DNA of 64,000 bases from Xiphias gladius (lineage: Eukaryota; Chordata; Actinopteri; Istiophoriformes; Xiphiidae). Each line of letters opens with the position of its first letter. Within the stretch, counting starts at the first letter, position 1. This document shows, piece by piece, positions 48,101 to 60,130 of the stretch. The stretch spans positions 270,001-334,000 of the forward strand of contig NC_053404.1 of the NCBI RefSeq assembly GCF_016859285.1, in the 5' to 3' direction. A program made the translations under genes and the position numbers. The notes beneath the pieces are model-generated. The model saw only the letters and a list, made by a program, of their open reading frames with translations, ran no database searches and was not told the DNA's origin.

Positions 48101-48335
48101 TGCTTGTTATCAGATGATGGACAATACGCAGGCTTTCAGTCATATTTGGGCTGTTGGGGGTTTATGCTCTGTAGCGGGGGGACGGAGAGTTGATTGTTAT
48201 TTTTTGATCAGAGAAACGCATTTCTTTGTATTTGGGAAAACAAGGTTTTCCCCTTTTTGCCTTTGGGTGATGATGTGACAATGATCTGGCTTCTCCTTGT
48301 AATGGTTTAATAAAGGGATTTTTAAAACCAAACCT
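45180..48335 (+). mobile_element. Tx1-like (L1 group) LINE relic
   Basis: Order on +: a 5' leader with 'gagcgtgatttaaggtgagg' (about 45245); an ORF1 start MASSVTPPPSIWQGVRI at 45437; the C-terminal end of an AP-endonuclease (DRIYISQSLSTRLVDSNINP, then DHHEV, about 46100-46200); a linker with LQERVKRALVRSRLLQLKDM (about 46540-46605); reverse transcriptase blocks LLPKKGDLALLKSCRPV (about 47010-47060), GIVSLDQEKAFDRADHSY (about 47250-47303) and AYAGDVYIFV (about 47582-47611); then the C-terminal domain ending in a CPW..LF..L pattern (about 47830-47875). The 3' end reads ggtttaataaagggattttt. The catalytic YADD is YAGD, frames shift repeatedly, and most of ORF1 plus the front of the endonuclease are missing, so it is inactive. 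About 3.15 kb versus an expected 5-7 kb for the group. Confidence 0.8.
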
Positions 48336-49150
48336 GTCCTCTCCTCCTGTCCTCTGTTGAATAACACGTTGTAGCTAAAACTCCAGTTGAGCCGACCTTT
48401 TTCTGCCGATGTCTCATGCTCCTCTCTCTGAGCACCTGTTGTGGTGAGTCAGCAGACAATCACCACCGATCGCTCCAAATATCACATCCAGTCCGCTTAG
48501 ACAAAAAGAGAAGCTTCACTGGGGTTCAGGGAGAAATCCGGTTTTTCTGGGTTGTTTTTCTGGGCTGTGAGCTCACAGACTGCCTGTTGCAGTCTGGTGT
48601 GATTTAAACAATCCTTACTGTTTTACACTGCTCATACGTGCTTCTGTTTTCTGTCACCGACTGATATGACAGAGCAGTGATTCAGCATAGCAGCTGAGCC
48701 TGGTGTCTAGTCTTACATGAATAAACAAAGGAAGAACTAGCAGGTAGAATAATGCAAACTCTTTCACTTATAATAATAATCACAACACATTTGTGCTGGT
48801 GCTGCAGAGTCTGGAGACAATTCTCTGTGGCTTCTTCATGTGACTGACCCCTTTCACATTAGCCGTGGTCACTAAACCCATAGTTCATATAAAAATATGG
48901 ATTAGATCAGCTTTAACACCGGTCACGATCATTTTAGAAATACACACGTGTTGTCTGACCATTTCTGCAACTTTCTGAAACTGATGCTCTGACATCGAAG
49001 CCACATCCCTCAGTGACTGGTCGGCTGTGTGCAGGTGAGAGAGGAACCAGGCCTTGAACGTCTCGCTCAGCTCTTTTTTCATTTGTTACACAACTGTTTC
49101 TGTCGACGCCTTGAAGGGTCTGAGCATGTGCGCCATTAATCATCATCAAC
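48336..49150. other. Intergenic DNA, no gene recognised
   Basis: No coding exon or RNA gene recognised. Confidence 0.5.
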
Positions 49151-49330
49151 ATAATAATAATAATAATAATAATAATAAAGTTTATTTATATAGCACCAGT
49201 GCGTTACCCACAATAAAAGCAGAGATACAGCAATAAAATCAAATGGCAAAAATCACAATAAAGGTGAAAAAGCTCTGCTCTGAACTGAAACCAATGAGGC
49301 CTGGACTGCAAGCAAGTTACCTACGTACTG
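49151..49330 (+). repeat. (AAT)n plus dispersed repeat fragment
   Basis: An AAT/ATA triplet run at about 49151-49179 leads into 'aagtttatttatatagcacc', a phrase shared by many fish dispersed repeats. A similar phrase (aagtcaagtcaattttatgt) occurs at about 50178. Limits are approximate. Confidence 0.45.
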
Positions 49331-52217
49331 GATCAGTTAATGCGCTGAAACATGCAGAGCAGCACTGTTTCTCTAAAGCCGCTCTGTGGGACCTTTTTGT
49401 ATGAACACGCTGTCTACATGTTTGTGTGGGGTCAGTGTGATTACATGTGCGCCAGCTTTAATGCATTTTATGAGGGTAAATTTCAGTTAACACAACAACG
49501 TGCCGGAAGGTCAACGTCACTGCAGCGCTGCTCTGTAAGCAGCAGAGAGATGACCTTCACCTCTCCGCTCTCCTCCATCTCTCCCTGACTCACAAACAGA
49601 GCGGAGGATCAGAGAAAAGGCGGGTGTGTCTCTCAGTGTCCCAACACTGTGAGGGGTCTGATTCCTGCCTGTCTCTACAGGAAAGACTTAAGTTTCTGAG
49701 CGACTATCCAGGGAATCACTGACTGGCTGATGGAAATATTTCAAGCTTCTTGCTGGCCTCTTTGAATATGTATCTGCCAGATTCTTTGAAATTCTCTGCA
49801 TCTTGGTGTGTTTTTGTCAGCCCTCACACTCCTCAGCCGGTGTTTGTCACAGCCTTCGTGGAACAGAGATGTTCTTCTCCTACAGTTTCTGTTTTTGTGT
49901 CTTCTGCTGTTCTTCACTTGCCGCTGACGTCACATCTGTCTCCGTGCGGCGCACACCGACGTCACTGGGTTTTTTCCGAGAATAAATTCATTTAGAGTTC
50001 TTCAGAGACTTGAAATGCAGCGTCATTCTTTTGTTCTTTGACTCACTCGTTTTCTCTGTGTTTTCCTTTATTAGTCTCTTTTTCTTTCTTCACGCTACGT
50101 GTTTTCATTGCGCGTCATGCTGCTTGCCATTCTTTTTTGAGCAACGTTTGATTTTACAGCTTTTATCATCACAGAATCAAGTCAAGTCAATTTTATGTGT
50201 GTACCACCTTTCACACACAGTGGTAGTATAAAGTTCATCAGCATAAAAGCAACTGATCAACATGATGAAATCATTTTAAAACAAAGTTGAAATATAAAGA
50301 AATGCAACTAAATTAAAAATGGGCACCAAATCAGCAGGCGCACACGCAGGCACAAAATTAAAATTCAATTCAAATGACAAACGAGTTTAATCTCAGTTTT
50401 CCAGTCACACACATTCAGGTAAAACCTGTCCATTTTTCTTTTACATGTGTAAACCATGTGTTAATGACTGATCCCAGGTCATCTGAGAGTCCTGTTCAGA
50501 GAGACCTGAAAGCTCCCTCTGGAGACCTGGATCTTATTCTGGGAGCTGTTAAAGGAAGTCTCATTGGGTCCGGGTGGACTGTAGTCAGAGTTTGTCAGAG
50601 ACCTGAGATAAAGCAGAAATGAGCAGAAATGTACTGGAAATTTAAATGAAAAATAAAATGAGATGCTGCCACTGAAGAAATCAGGACATCTGCTGATGAC
50701 CTGGTAGCCTGCTGTATGTCATTTATCAGTATAATATTATCCTCCAGCCGTCAGTCATCGCACCAAGAGAGGAAGAACCACGAGAGGGCTGATAGAAGGT
50801 GTGGCTCATCAGACATTTCAACTTTCTCATCACCCGCCGCATTACAAGCATGTGACTGAAACTGCTGCGCTGGCTGATCTCATGTTACATCTCTCATTAC
50901 ACCTCTGATGAGCCTGGTATTAAGAACCTGATCCTGGATCTGAAAATTACCGTAACCGGAGAACTCGCAGGCGCATCGCAGAGCATGTAGTCACTGTGAG
51001 GACATTAACCCTTTCATGGGAAAACACTAGGGAGCCTAAACAGACGCACCGACGAAGAGCTGGTGACAGAGGCGGCTTTACGCACTGGCTCGGGTGACGA
51101 GGGAAGTGGGAACCGGAGTGTGAGCGGGGAGCGAAGCTGAGGTGAAGCTTAAACATGAGGAAATCAATTGTTGCTCTGCAGATGACAAACTTTTACTGTA
51201 TCTCAGCCCCTTCTTGACTTTGGCTTTGTTCCACCACGTGCTCTCCAATGCAGTAAAACAGCCATCTGTCTTCGATCTAGAAAGAATTTAATCAATTTTC
51301 TTTGTGAAGAAAGAAGAAAAGAATCAGAAAATTCACCCTCAAGGAAATAAATGACAGAGTCAATAAATAATAGACTAACCGCTATTATTATACAGTTGCA
51401 AGATGCACATAAAAAGCACTGGTCTGTACTTCAAAAAATAAATAATAGAAAGGAGAGAAAATCTTGTATCAGTCATACTAATGAGATCACTTGCATTACC
51501 TGGCTTAACAACACGGGGCTAACACGTCTTCTTTATCTGTATTTTGACTCCCTCCGTCTGAACATGTCGATGACAACTTTACATTAAACCATATGGCAGC
51601 ACGAGCCTTCACCTCCCTGACCATACTGAATTTCTCCCCACTGCCATACATATTTAATATAGGAGCATATGGTTGTCATCGGAGGGGGTCAGTGCAATCA
51701 TCTGCCCTAACCCTCCTTCGACGGCGAGGGGGGAGGGACTGTAGGCAGTGAGAAAAGAGGACTTGAGCTACATGTAGGATCAGTTGAGTTCAGATAAAAC
51801 CAAACTTTATGTTACTGTATTGGTATTTTAAAGGGGCGCTCCACCCATTTTAAGGTCAGTTTAGTAGTCGTGCGGAGTTCTCAGCCTGAGAAAACGGTGT
51901 TGAAAGGTTTACCGAGGCTCTGAAATGGAGCATTGGCAAGATAGACCCTGTATGTTTATGTTGTGGCCACCAATTCAACTGATTTCAACTTCACCTCTGA
52001 GAAATAAGGTTTTATTTTGGTGGATGGGTCAAAATACTACAATACCCATGAGCCTCAGACGCTGTTGCCATGGAGAAGGAGCCAGTCAGAGCGGCAGTGA
52101 ATTAGAAACTCTTTGTTGTTACAGTTGTTACAGGGATTTTGGAACTCGACCCATACTGATCCTCATCTACTGTGAATGTGACCATTCGCTTCAGCTTTGA
52201 TTGAATGCACATGCTCA

Positions 52218-52218
<1 letters not shown>
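49331..52218. other. Intergenic DNA, no gene recognised
   Basis: Several short frames without motifs. No RNA gene or transposon coding sequence was recognised. Confidence 0.45.

Positions 52219-52256
<38 letters not shown>
52219..52256. repeat. (AC)19 microsatellite
   Basis: Uninterrupted AC run read directly. No gene nearby. Confidence 0.97.
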
Positions 52257-52258
<2 letters not shown>

Positions 52259-52299
52259 TGTTTTCCTCTGCCTTCTCATGGCCAGTTGTTACAGCGTGG

Positions 52300-53330
52300 C
52301 AGAGGTTGATGTGGCTGATCTTCCTAATGCACCCTGCTCTGCAGAGATCATAAATTAGTCTGAAATACGGAGCGAGCGGCCGCTGCCAACCTTATCTGCA
52401 AAGTGAGTGAAGTGAAGCTGAGAGTGGTGGCCCGAGATGCAGTGTCATGCTCTTCTCCGTACTGAGGTCTGGCACGTCTGCAGCTCCAGCCCCACTTTTC
52501 TGTCTCAGAAATGAGATATTACATTCTGTCATCTCAGAGTCCTCACTTTGCTCCACAGGTACGGCTGCAGATAGTACTGACTGATTCGCCTCGTTTTATA
52601 AACCGCGCATTAATTAGAATTTCTATGAGTCATAAAACGTACTGGATTTCCATTACTATGGGGAGAGAAAGATAACGGGCTCTATTGTCTGAGAGGATTT
52701 TCTTGGCTTTGCACTGCTTAAAGCGTGAGCGGCTCTTAAAATTGGAGAACAAAAAAGGGATAGCAAATGAAGCAGACAGTGCTTTTTCTAATTTTCGATT
52801 GTAATTTCATTTGCCCAAACTTTTGAACCATTATGGAAATTGAAAATCTGGCATTCCAGAGAAAATGCTAATTTCATTTTGGGCCCAAAAAGCAACCTTT
52901 TATCTGGGTTTTTCTATTATGTCCCCAAATGGTCTCTTTGTTTGGTTTGATTGGAAGGTAATTGTCCACTGATTGACAAAAACTCAACAATAGCATCTTT
53001 TATGCACTTCTGGTCCGCAATGTCTGTTCAAGTCATTTTTCACCATCAACCATGACAATTAAAAGGAAACTGACTAAATAAATTCTATGTCTGCCCACTG
53101 CCATATCACTGTTTTAGGACCAATGTAAATAAGCCGTTCTCCGTCATGCTCTGTCATTTGCATGATTTACGAACGTTTACCAAAAGCCTCCAAAGAGTTG
53201 TATTTAAATCAGCACTTCGGTGAGTGCAAGGAGGAGTATCAACTCAGCAACCTGCAGTCTGTGTGTTTACTCGCATTATTCACCACTCTGCAGAAGACAG
53301 GAGACCTTCCGTGAAAAGTTTAAGCTGAGG
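52300..53330. other. Longest repeat-free tract, candidate regulatory DNA
   Basis: About 1 kb without any recognised repeat or long open frame. It is AT-rich with many TAAT/ATTA and TTTCAT/ATGAAA-type words (taattttcgattgtaatttc near 52790; gctaatttcattttgggccc near 52868; catttgcatgatttacgaac near 53155, which contains an octamer-like ATTTGCAT). Absence of repeats over 1 kb in a repeat-rich window is what one expects of conserved non-coding DNA. Conservation itself is untested. Confidence 0.3.
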
Positions 53331-54690
53331 TAACATTCACTCCTTGAGTTATGCGAACAAAATTGATTAGCTTCCCTGTAATGTGCCTGAGTAACAATTC
53401 ATTTTGATGATGCGTATACATGAAAGATATGTCCTGTTGTTAGGGGGCGGGGCTGCTGTAAAGGAGTGGGCTCCTCTCATACACACACTCCCACCAATGA
53501 ACAGTGAATCTGTCAGACAACAAAATGTGCACCTCACTTGACTTTTACTAATTTTCTTGTTTTACAAAAGTGGAAAATGCATTTGTGTAAGACAAAGTTG
53601 TTCTGAAACTTAGCTCATTTAATCTTAATGCTGCATACCTCTGAAAATGTGAGTAGCAAATGCTTTTCCGATGAAACATCTAGGAAAAAAAAGTCATAGA
53701 AACAGTTACAGTGCTTAGTGTACGTGTCAGACAAGAAATTAGGGGAAAAAAAGACATTATTTTGCCATGAAATAGTTTGAGTTTTTTTGTCCGTGTCCAC
53801 GGGATTTCAACTCGGGGTAAATATCAGTGTATGAACGGATGGAGGAGAGTGTCGGGTTAGTGCTGTAATGACATAGACCTGGTGCGACATGAAAAAAGTT
53901 GATTTTAACTGACGTTGCCACTCCTGTGATTTGTCTTTCTTTTATTCTGGGGGATAATCACGCTCTAAGCTAATGTCGGGGTGTAAACGGGAAGTATAAG
54001 GTCATGCCATGGATTCACTGAGTTAACTTAGCAGCGACCTACAACCTGAGCCCGTTTTCTTTTTAGTCCACATTTGTCTGCCTTTATGCTTTTATCCCTA
54101 ATTTCTCAGCGGCTTATTCAGAATCAGAGGTAATGATATTTTGAAAAAGGTGAATGCACTCTGGACTTATGTTCATCAGGTGACTCCACTGGGACCATGA
54201 TGTTTACTTGGTGAGTAGATACTTCACATCTCTCAGTCCACACACTCACAAGGCAGAGCAAGGTTTCTCTTCCTGTCTAAGTTAAGCAGCAGCAACCATT
54301 TGACATTTACAGTGTTTAATCAGCAGAAGACGACGGAAGTCAGTCAGCCACAAGATTAGTTTAATCAGCCCCTTCCTGCTCCTCTTCCTGGCTCATTACA
54401 GCTATAACACTAATTGTCTGATACACATTAAGGTACACATCAACAGGTGGGTCTGATCAGCCTCCGAAAGCTCTTTATCAACTCATCCGAACCACAGTTC
54501 AGAGCTGTCTGACTTTGTCCATGGTAGAAGAGGCCTCCTTAGATTGTCAGCAGGCCGTGCTGGACTTGGTCACAGTGTTCATCCCAGCACCTTCAGACCT
54601 CAGCAACCACTGTGAACAACAATCAGACTTTGAAACGAGGACAAAGTAATACATTTAGTTTTTTTAGAAGAACCTAACATTATTAAAGCA
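53331..54690. other. Intergenic DNA, no gene recognised
   Basis: No exon, RNA gene or repeat family recognised. Confidence 0.45.
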
Positions 54691-55390
54691 ACAGGCAACA
54701 GTATGTGCACGTCAGTCGTCCTAATCAGACGCATCCAATCATCTCATTAATTAACAGTGTCCTGTGAGATCTTCCCTTCTGAAAGGCTCGTTTCAGCAGT
54801 CCTTCCCATCATGCATCCGAACGCTCCCCGCCCGCTGTCTCACTGTCTGCCGCAGACACACTTAAGATAATGAATAGCTGGAGGAGGCTGGCATTCTTTA
54901 CTGCATTAAATCAGCACACTGAATCTCTCTGAACGTCGGTGGAGTCCGACGGTTGTGGTAAAGATGCACTCGCGTCGTCATTTTGAAAGCCAGAATTTCA
55001 AAAGGCCACCTGAGGGCAGACAAAATGTCTTCATTCACATTCCCCCTCCTGTAACTGAGACTCCATAGGAAGGTCACCGCTTTGCAGAACCTCACCGGAG
55101 CTGTTTCTGCTCAAATGCCAATAACTAAAATAGGTAAAGGTCAAGCGGGGACAGACGGGGGGTCTGGAGGAGCTTTAGAAGAGGGGTGATGGAACCACTG
55201 GCTTTTGATTGTCATCATATTCATCTGCCAAGGTTTTGTTGGCACCATCGTGTAAATCTATTTGACCGTTTACTAATGAATTCATCCCTGCTGAGCCAAA
55301 TTGTGGCTACTGGCACTTTTAATTATCCTATTTCAAGCTACAACAAAAAACAGTTGATACATGCTGGAGGGTAAAAATGTGCGTATTAAG
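54691..55390. other. Repeat-poor tract, candidate non-coding element
   Basis: No recognised repeat. The part at 55190-55380 (gattgtcatcatattcatct; gttttgttggcaccatcgtg; acttttaattatcctatttc) is complex, AT-rich and free of long frames, in the style of vertebrate enhancers. This is inference from texture only. Confidence 0.25.
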
Positions 55391-55975
55391 ACTTCTTGGG
55401 CATTGTCTACTTTTCTTTGATCCCAGGTTCTTACATATTCATGTAAGGTGGTTATGGATGGGACCGTAGGAAAAAAAGACCAAAATCCCATGCGTTAATG
55501 GCAATTTAGTACTTCACCTCCATAAAGGTGGGGGGAAAAAAAGAGTGTTCATAACTGAAGCAGCAGAAATGTCCTGACTTCTAGTCCCTAATATGGGTCA
55601 AAGTCCACATACACTCAATCCAAAGTTTCCCACAATGCAGCTGTTTTTTCATCAGACCCTCCCTGCCTCAGACATCTTGAGGGTCGTTTTCTCAAACTCT
55701 GGAAAGTCATACAGCTGTTTGTCCAACATGTCTCAGCCTTTCACCTTTTTTATGTCACCAAAGCAACTGTCAGCCACATTGGTGAAGCATTTCAACCTCA
55801 AACAGACTCACAAACTCCCTGAGCGCTGCAGGTTTTCCCTTCAGTAGCTGTGTGTACTCACTGCTGAGACTGTTCAGTACCACAAGCCCGTACCAACCTG
55901 TACATTGGACCGGCCTAGACTGGACCGCTGCTGTTATCAGCTCTCGAACAGACTCGCCGCCCTCCAGTCTTCCCC
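55391..55975. other. Intergenic DNA, no gene recognised
   Basis: Short frames only; no motif was recognised. Confidence 0.45.
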
Positions 55976-56275
55976 TACATGCTGAACTGCAGTGGGCTGG
56001 AAGGACCCGGAACAGCCTTCCAGCCCACTTCCGGTGCTTCCGCCTCCTGTCTGTGCGCAGATGTTGATAAACTTGCGGCCCGCAGTACTTATCGTCGGCA
56101 TGTGGCTAGCTACAGAAGCGGAGCGAGCGCAAACACAGTTGCTTTTTTCTGAGGTGGTAGGTAATCTCGAGAGCGGCGTTTCAAACAGAGCTCGACACGC
56201 CAGCCGTTTTATGTGCAACTCGGCTGTCTGTCTTGCTAGCCACCGGTACAGTACGGTAAATCCGTTTTTTATTTT
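55976..56275. other. CpG-rich block with perfect hairpin
   Basis: CpG density is visibly above the surroundings (for example gaagcggagcgagcgcaaac near 56113). It begins with a perfect 14-bp inverted repeat: AGTGGGCTGGAAGG (55991-56004) and CCTTCCAGCCCACT (56016-56029), loop acccggaacag. No first exon of a gene is recognisable beside it, so it may be a young repeat or an orphan CpG island. Confidence 0.4.
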
Positions 56276-57912
56276 GAGGTGAGTCATTCTTCCCCCACCT
56301 GCCAAATCCCACCTTAACCCCTGCTGGTACACCGTAGCATGTTGAAGCGTGTCCTGCACTCTGTGGCTGAAAGGTGCTCAACGCCCAATACCGGACAACT
56401 CTAAATGTCTGAATACTGGATACGTGTAGAGGTCCACACCCGGTGTATGCTGCGGGAAAATGACACTCAAGAAATATAATTACTATCTCAGAAACTCAGG
56501 TTTTGCGTTGGGGGGGCGGAGGTTTTGTACGGTAGGCGGAGGTTTTTCGTGGTGGGCGGAGGTGAACATGTAGCCCTGACCTCACTTAAAGTGAGGAAAC
56601 TTGTCTACAGCAGACTGGAGACTGTCAACCACAGAGGGCAGTGACACTCATTTAGAGTGTTTTAAGAAGCTTTATTTATCATCTCTCACCTTGACAGATG
56701 CATTTTTTATGTGGGCACGTTGTGGTACATGTCGGTGGATGAAAAGTACAGTGCGAACAAACGACACTGACTTACAGTCTTAAATCAGTCAAAAAAAATC
56801 ACATAGACATTCAAACTAAACTACATTTACTGATGGCGTGTACAGTTCAGGTAAGAGCTTAGTCAGCCGGACTAACGTCGTAATAAATGGCTTCTACTTT
56901 GTTCATTTGAGTTACCGGATCCTCTGCGCGCTCTCTTCTTTTTCTTCACGATATTAGAAACACAGCTATGGTAGATCAGCCCCTCAGACTGTTGACACCA
57001 CCCCAGGCTGCCTTTTATGCAACACAGTGTAAACTGTCTCCAGCCAAAGCCTGAAATGGGTCGGGGGATATTTGGGGACAAGACAGAGCTCGCGGAGTGA
57101 GCAAGAGAGGATTCAAAGGGACTTGAAAAGCTGTTTGTTTCATCACCACTTGTTTTTGAAGCCGAGGGGATTATGGTGCTAGGCTTGCACTTTTTATCAC
57201 TGTTTTCAGCATTATGGAGCGTGGATGATTAGTATCACGAGGCGAATTAGGCCAAAAGGGCAAAGCACTGTGAAATGCGAGAGATTCTTTTAAGGTCGCC
57301 AACTTACTGTAGGCTATTTACAATATGAGCTCTATGGATAGTTAGTGTTCCCAGGCTCGTTCCTGGGCCTGTGCTGTATAAGCTGTGCATCTGGCCGAAA
57401 ATGTACCGTGTCGGCATAAACACACTCCAACGCAAATCTGTACTCACAAGGTTACTTGGCTGGTCTCTTCCCTTTTTTAAGAGAATCTTTTTTGTTGTTG
57501 TTGTTTGTCATCTGGTTTGAAATGTACAAGTCCGGTCCGATCTGGGGACAGTGCCTTCATCAAGGGTTTTGGTTTTCTTCATGAACACATGATACCAAGA
57601 GCTACTGTTCATCACTGAGCTGGATGACGACAAACAGTAAAGCTCACCACATTCTGCTCTGGTTGCTGAACAAAACCTTAAACTGCCATTACATTTTATA
57701 CCCCGAAACAAAAACCTGAAAAAACAAAAAACAGGAATAACATTTTGACAAAGAAGTGATTTGAGTGTTTTTGTTGTTGTTGTTGTTTTTTGTTGTTTTT
57801 AATAAAGCGTTTTACAAAGCCAATCAAGTCCAATGAATCCATCTCCATCAGATCAAAAGGAAAAATTGAAGCAAAAGTATTCATCTTTGTCTGCAGCACG
57901 AGTGTGTCTCTC
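56276..57912. other. Intergenic DNA, no gene recognised
   Basis: A GGCGGAGGTTTT-type motif recurs three times near 56514-56565 (gggcggaggttttgtacgg; aggcggaggtttttcgtgg; gggcggaggtgaac), a tiny tandem array. TTG/TTTG repeats occur near 57490-57506 and 57770-57798. No gene recognised. Confidence 0.45.
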
Positions 57913-58088
57913 GGTGTTGGAAGAAGTACTCAGATCCTTTACCTAAGTAAAAGAAGTAATGCCGCACTGTCACAGGTAAGACTCCTGCATTCAAAATAGA
58001 AGTACACAAGTCTTACCAATGAAATGTACTTAAAATATCAAAAGTACAAGTACTTGTTCTGCAGAATGGCCCCTATCAGAGTGTTAGA
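57913..58088 (+). repeat. Dispersed teleost repeat (AAGTACTCAGATCC type)
   Basis: 'agaagtactcagatccttta', 'gtaagactcctgcattcaaa', 'aaaatatcaaaagtacaagt' and 'cagaatggcccctatcagag' follow the order of a high-copy fish repeat. The last phrase is the left part of the element at 9560-10010, so the two fragments together cover one family. Confidence 0.6.
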
Positions 58089-59750
58089 TCATTGAGCTGG
58101 TGCTACAGCAGATACAGCAGGACATTACAAGCATGATCTCTCCCGAGCCCTGCGGCGGTTTAACAAGAGAGAGGATGGCAAATAAAGGAATCAACCCAAC
58201 AGTGTGTTGGCAGACAGAGGAGGAGTTTGTAAATAAAGGTCTGAAGATTTTGAACAGATCAAAGGCGTCTGAGGAGAGCACGCTTGTCCGACTGGAGCCT
58301 GTATCACAAAGCGAACTTAGTCTGGCTCCCTGACTTTTGACCCGACGAAGCTGGTTATCAACGGGCTCAGTTAACTCTTGGGTCTGACAAAACAAGCAAA
58401 ACCTTTTCTTGGCTTTTATTTTGTTATTTATTTGATTCCCAGATTACTAAAGCAAAAGTGTAAAAAGAAAACGTGATGTTTGGAATAAAAACACAGAAAT
58501 ATTTCTGCAAAACATTTTTTACAACACTTTGTTATTCATTCTCCCGAGAGTGTACAATGTTCAAAACAGCCCCTAAAATTGTTTCTTTGAATGGAAGGAA
58601 GGCAGACGCACCTCGACTGATTCCAAAATAAATTATTTCCACTGATGATTTAACAAGAAGAGAGTTTCATTGTTGAGAAATAGGTAAAATCCAACAAGCA
58701 GCAGCTTCAATATTCAAATCGACTGAATTGCCCTGCTCACTAAGCAGCTCCGGGATGAACCGCCGGTGTGTCAGATGTGTCCCCGCTGACTTAGTCCAGT
58801 CCCTGTATACGGGTCAGGCTGTGACACAGTGCAGGGGCTGTGGACGCCTCCGTCCTCACGCAGCACACACTAACACACACACACACACACACACAGACTG
58901 CATGCATGCACGCATGAACTTGTGAGCAAACACAGACGAGTAAGCATGTAGTCTCACAAAAACACACAAACGCAGCCTCGCACTTAGATACACAAACACA
59001 TATACGGGGTCATTTCCCGCTCTGGCGCTCTTCCACCGACTGAAGCACACACACATGCTGAGTGAGAGGCCAGATGGAGTCACAGCGTGGGCTATTGGCC
59101 TTTTCACACTCACTGTTTCTTCTCCTTCACCGACCCTTTTCCCTCTCTTTCCTCATCCCACTTTACCCCTTTCTGCTGCACTCTCTCATCTTTGTCAGAG
59201 CATCCTCACCTCGCGTTCACCTTTTCTTTGCTTTCTGTTTAACCTTTTTACTTGTTCTCTGCTGCTGCTGCAGGCCTTTTGATTTTGCAAACAATACATG
59301 GCAACGGTCGATTGTTTTGAGCAGATCACTTCAGAACGAGGCAAGACTCTCCTTGACTCCTATAGTGGAAGGTTGTGATGCTGGAGGAAAGATCACACAG
59401 TGATCTTGGGCCTGTAGTAATCCAACTGCTACAAGTCAAATTCGGGGTCTTATGCTTCTTCTTATTATTATTATTGTGGTCAGACAGAAAAGGTGGGCGT
59501 GCTCGGCTCTGTTTCACTGACTTTTGAAGTCAAAACATTTTAGGTAAATAGTTTTTAGTCTTTAGTTTGTGAGTAGAAGTGAAAGATTTTCACAGTCGTC
59601 CAAAATTTTTCTTTTGGGCTGTGACAGTCATGCTCCTCACATAGCCGTTTGATAAATATGGGCCCTGAGCTACAACCAGGAAGCGCACTTTCACTCTGGC
59701 GGCCATCTTCCTTAATCAAATCGGAGGCAAGAGGAAATAGGGAGAAATGC
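58089..59750. other. Intergenic DNA, no gene recognised
   Basis: Includes an (AC)n run at about 58873-58894 and an ATT repeat near 59461-59474. No coding exon was recognised. Confidence 0.45.
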
Positions 59751-60130
59751 TTAGTCCTCCAACCCATTGGATTGCCTGCGCCATAAATATTGATTACAGG
59801 TTAAAGGCAATTAGAATAATGGAGCAAAAACCGTGCAGCCTCTGCCAGAACAATCCTGGCTTTGGTGAGCAGTTTGCAGAATAAAGATGGCAGAGAAAGC
59901 TTGTGAGCAGGCCAGCTTCTGATTTAAAGAGCTGGAGTGTCCGACCAAAATAAGCCCTTAATACGTCTTACAGAGGATAATGCAACATTATACACCATTG
60001 ATCAGCAGCCTGAGCAAGGGAAATCTCTCGCCAATGCCCAAGAGCTGAACTTAAAAGGAAAACCCCAAATTAGACAAGGAAGCGTTTCAGGAAATGGACC
60101 GGCCGAATCCACTGAAGCCTTAATTGGTGA
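59751..60130. other. Repeat-poor tract, candidate non-coding element
   Basis: Free of recognised repeats. 'aaggcaattagaataatgga', 'agaacaatcctggctttggt' and 'ttaaaaggaaaaccccaaat' include homeodomain-like (CAATTA) and SOX-like (ACAAT) cores. A 121-codon + frame (59937-60302) overlaps it but has no motif. Regulatory role is only inferred. Confidence 0.25.
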
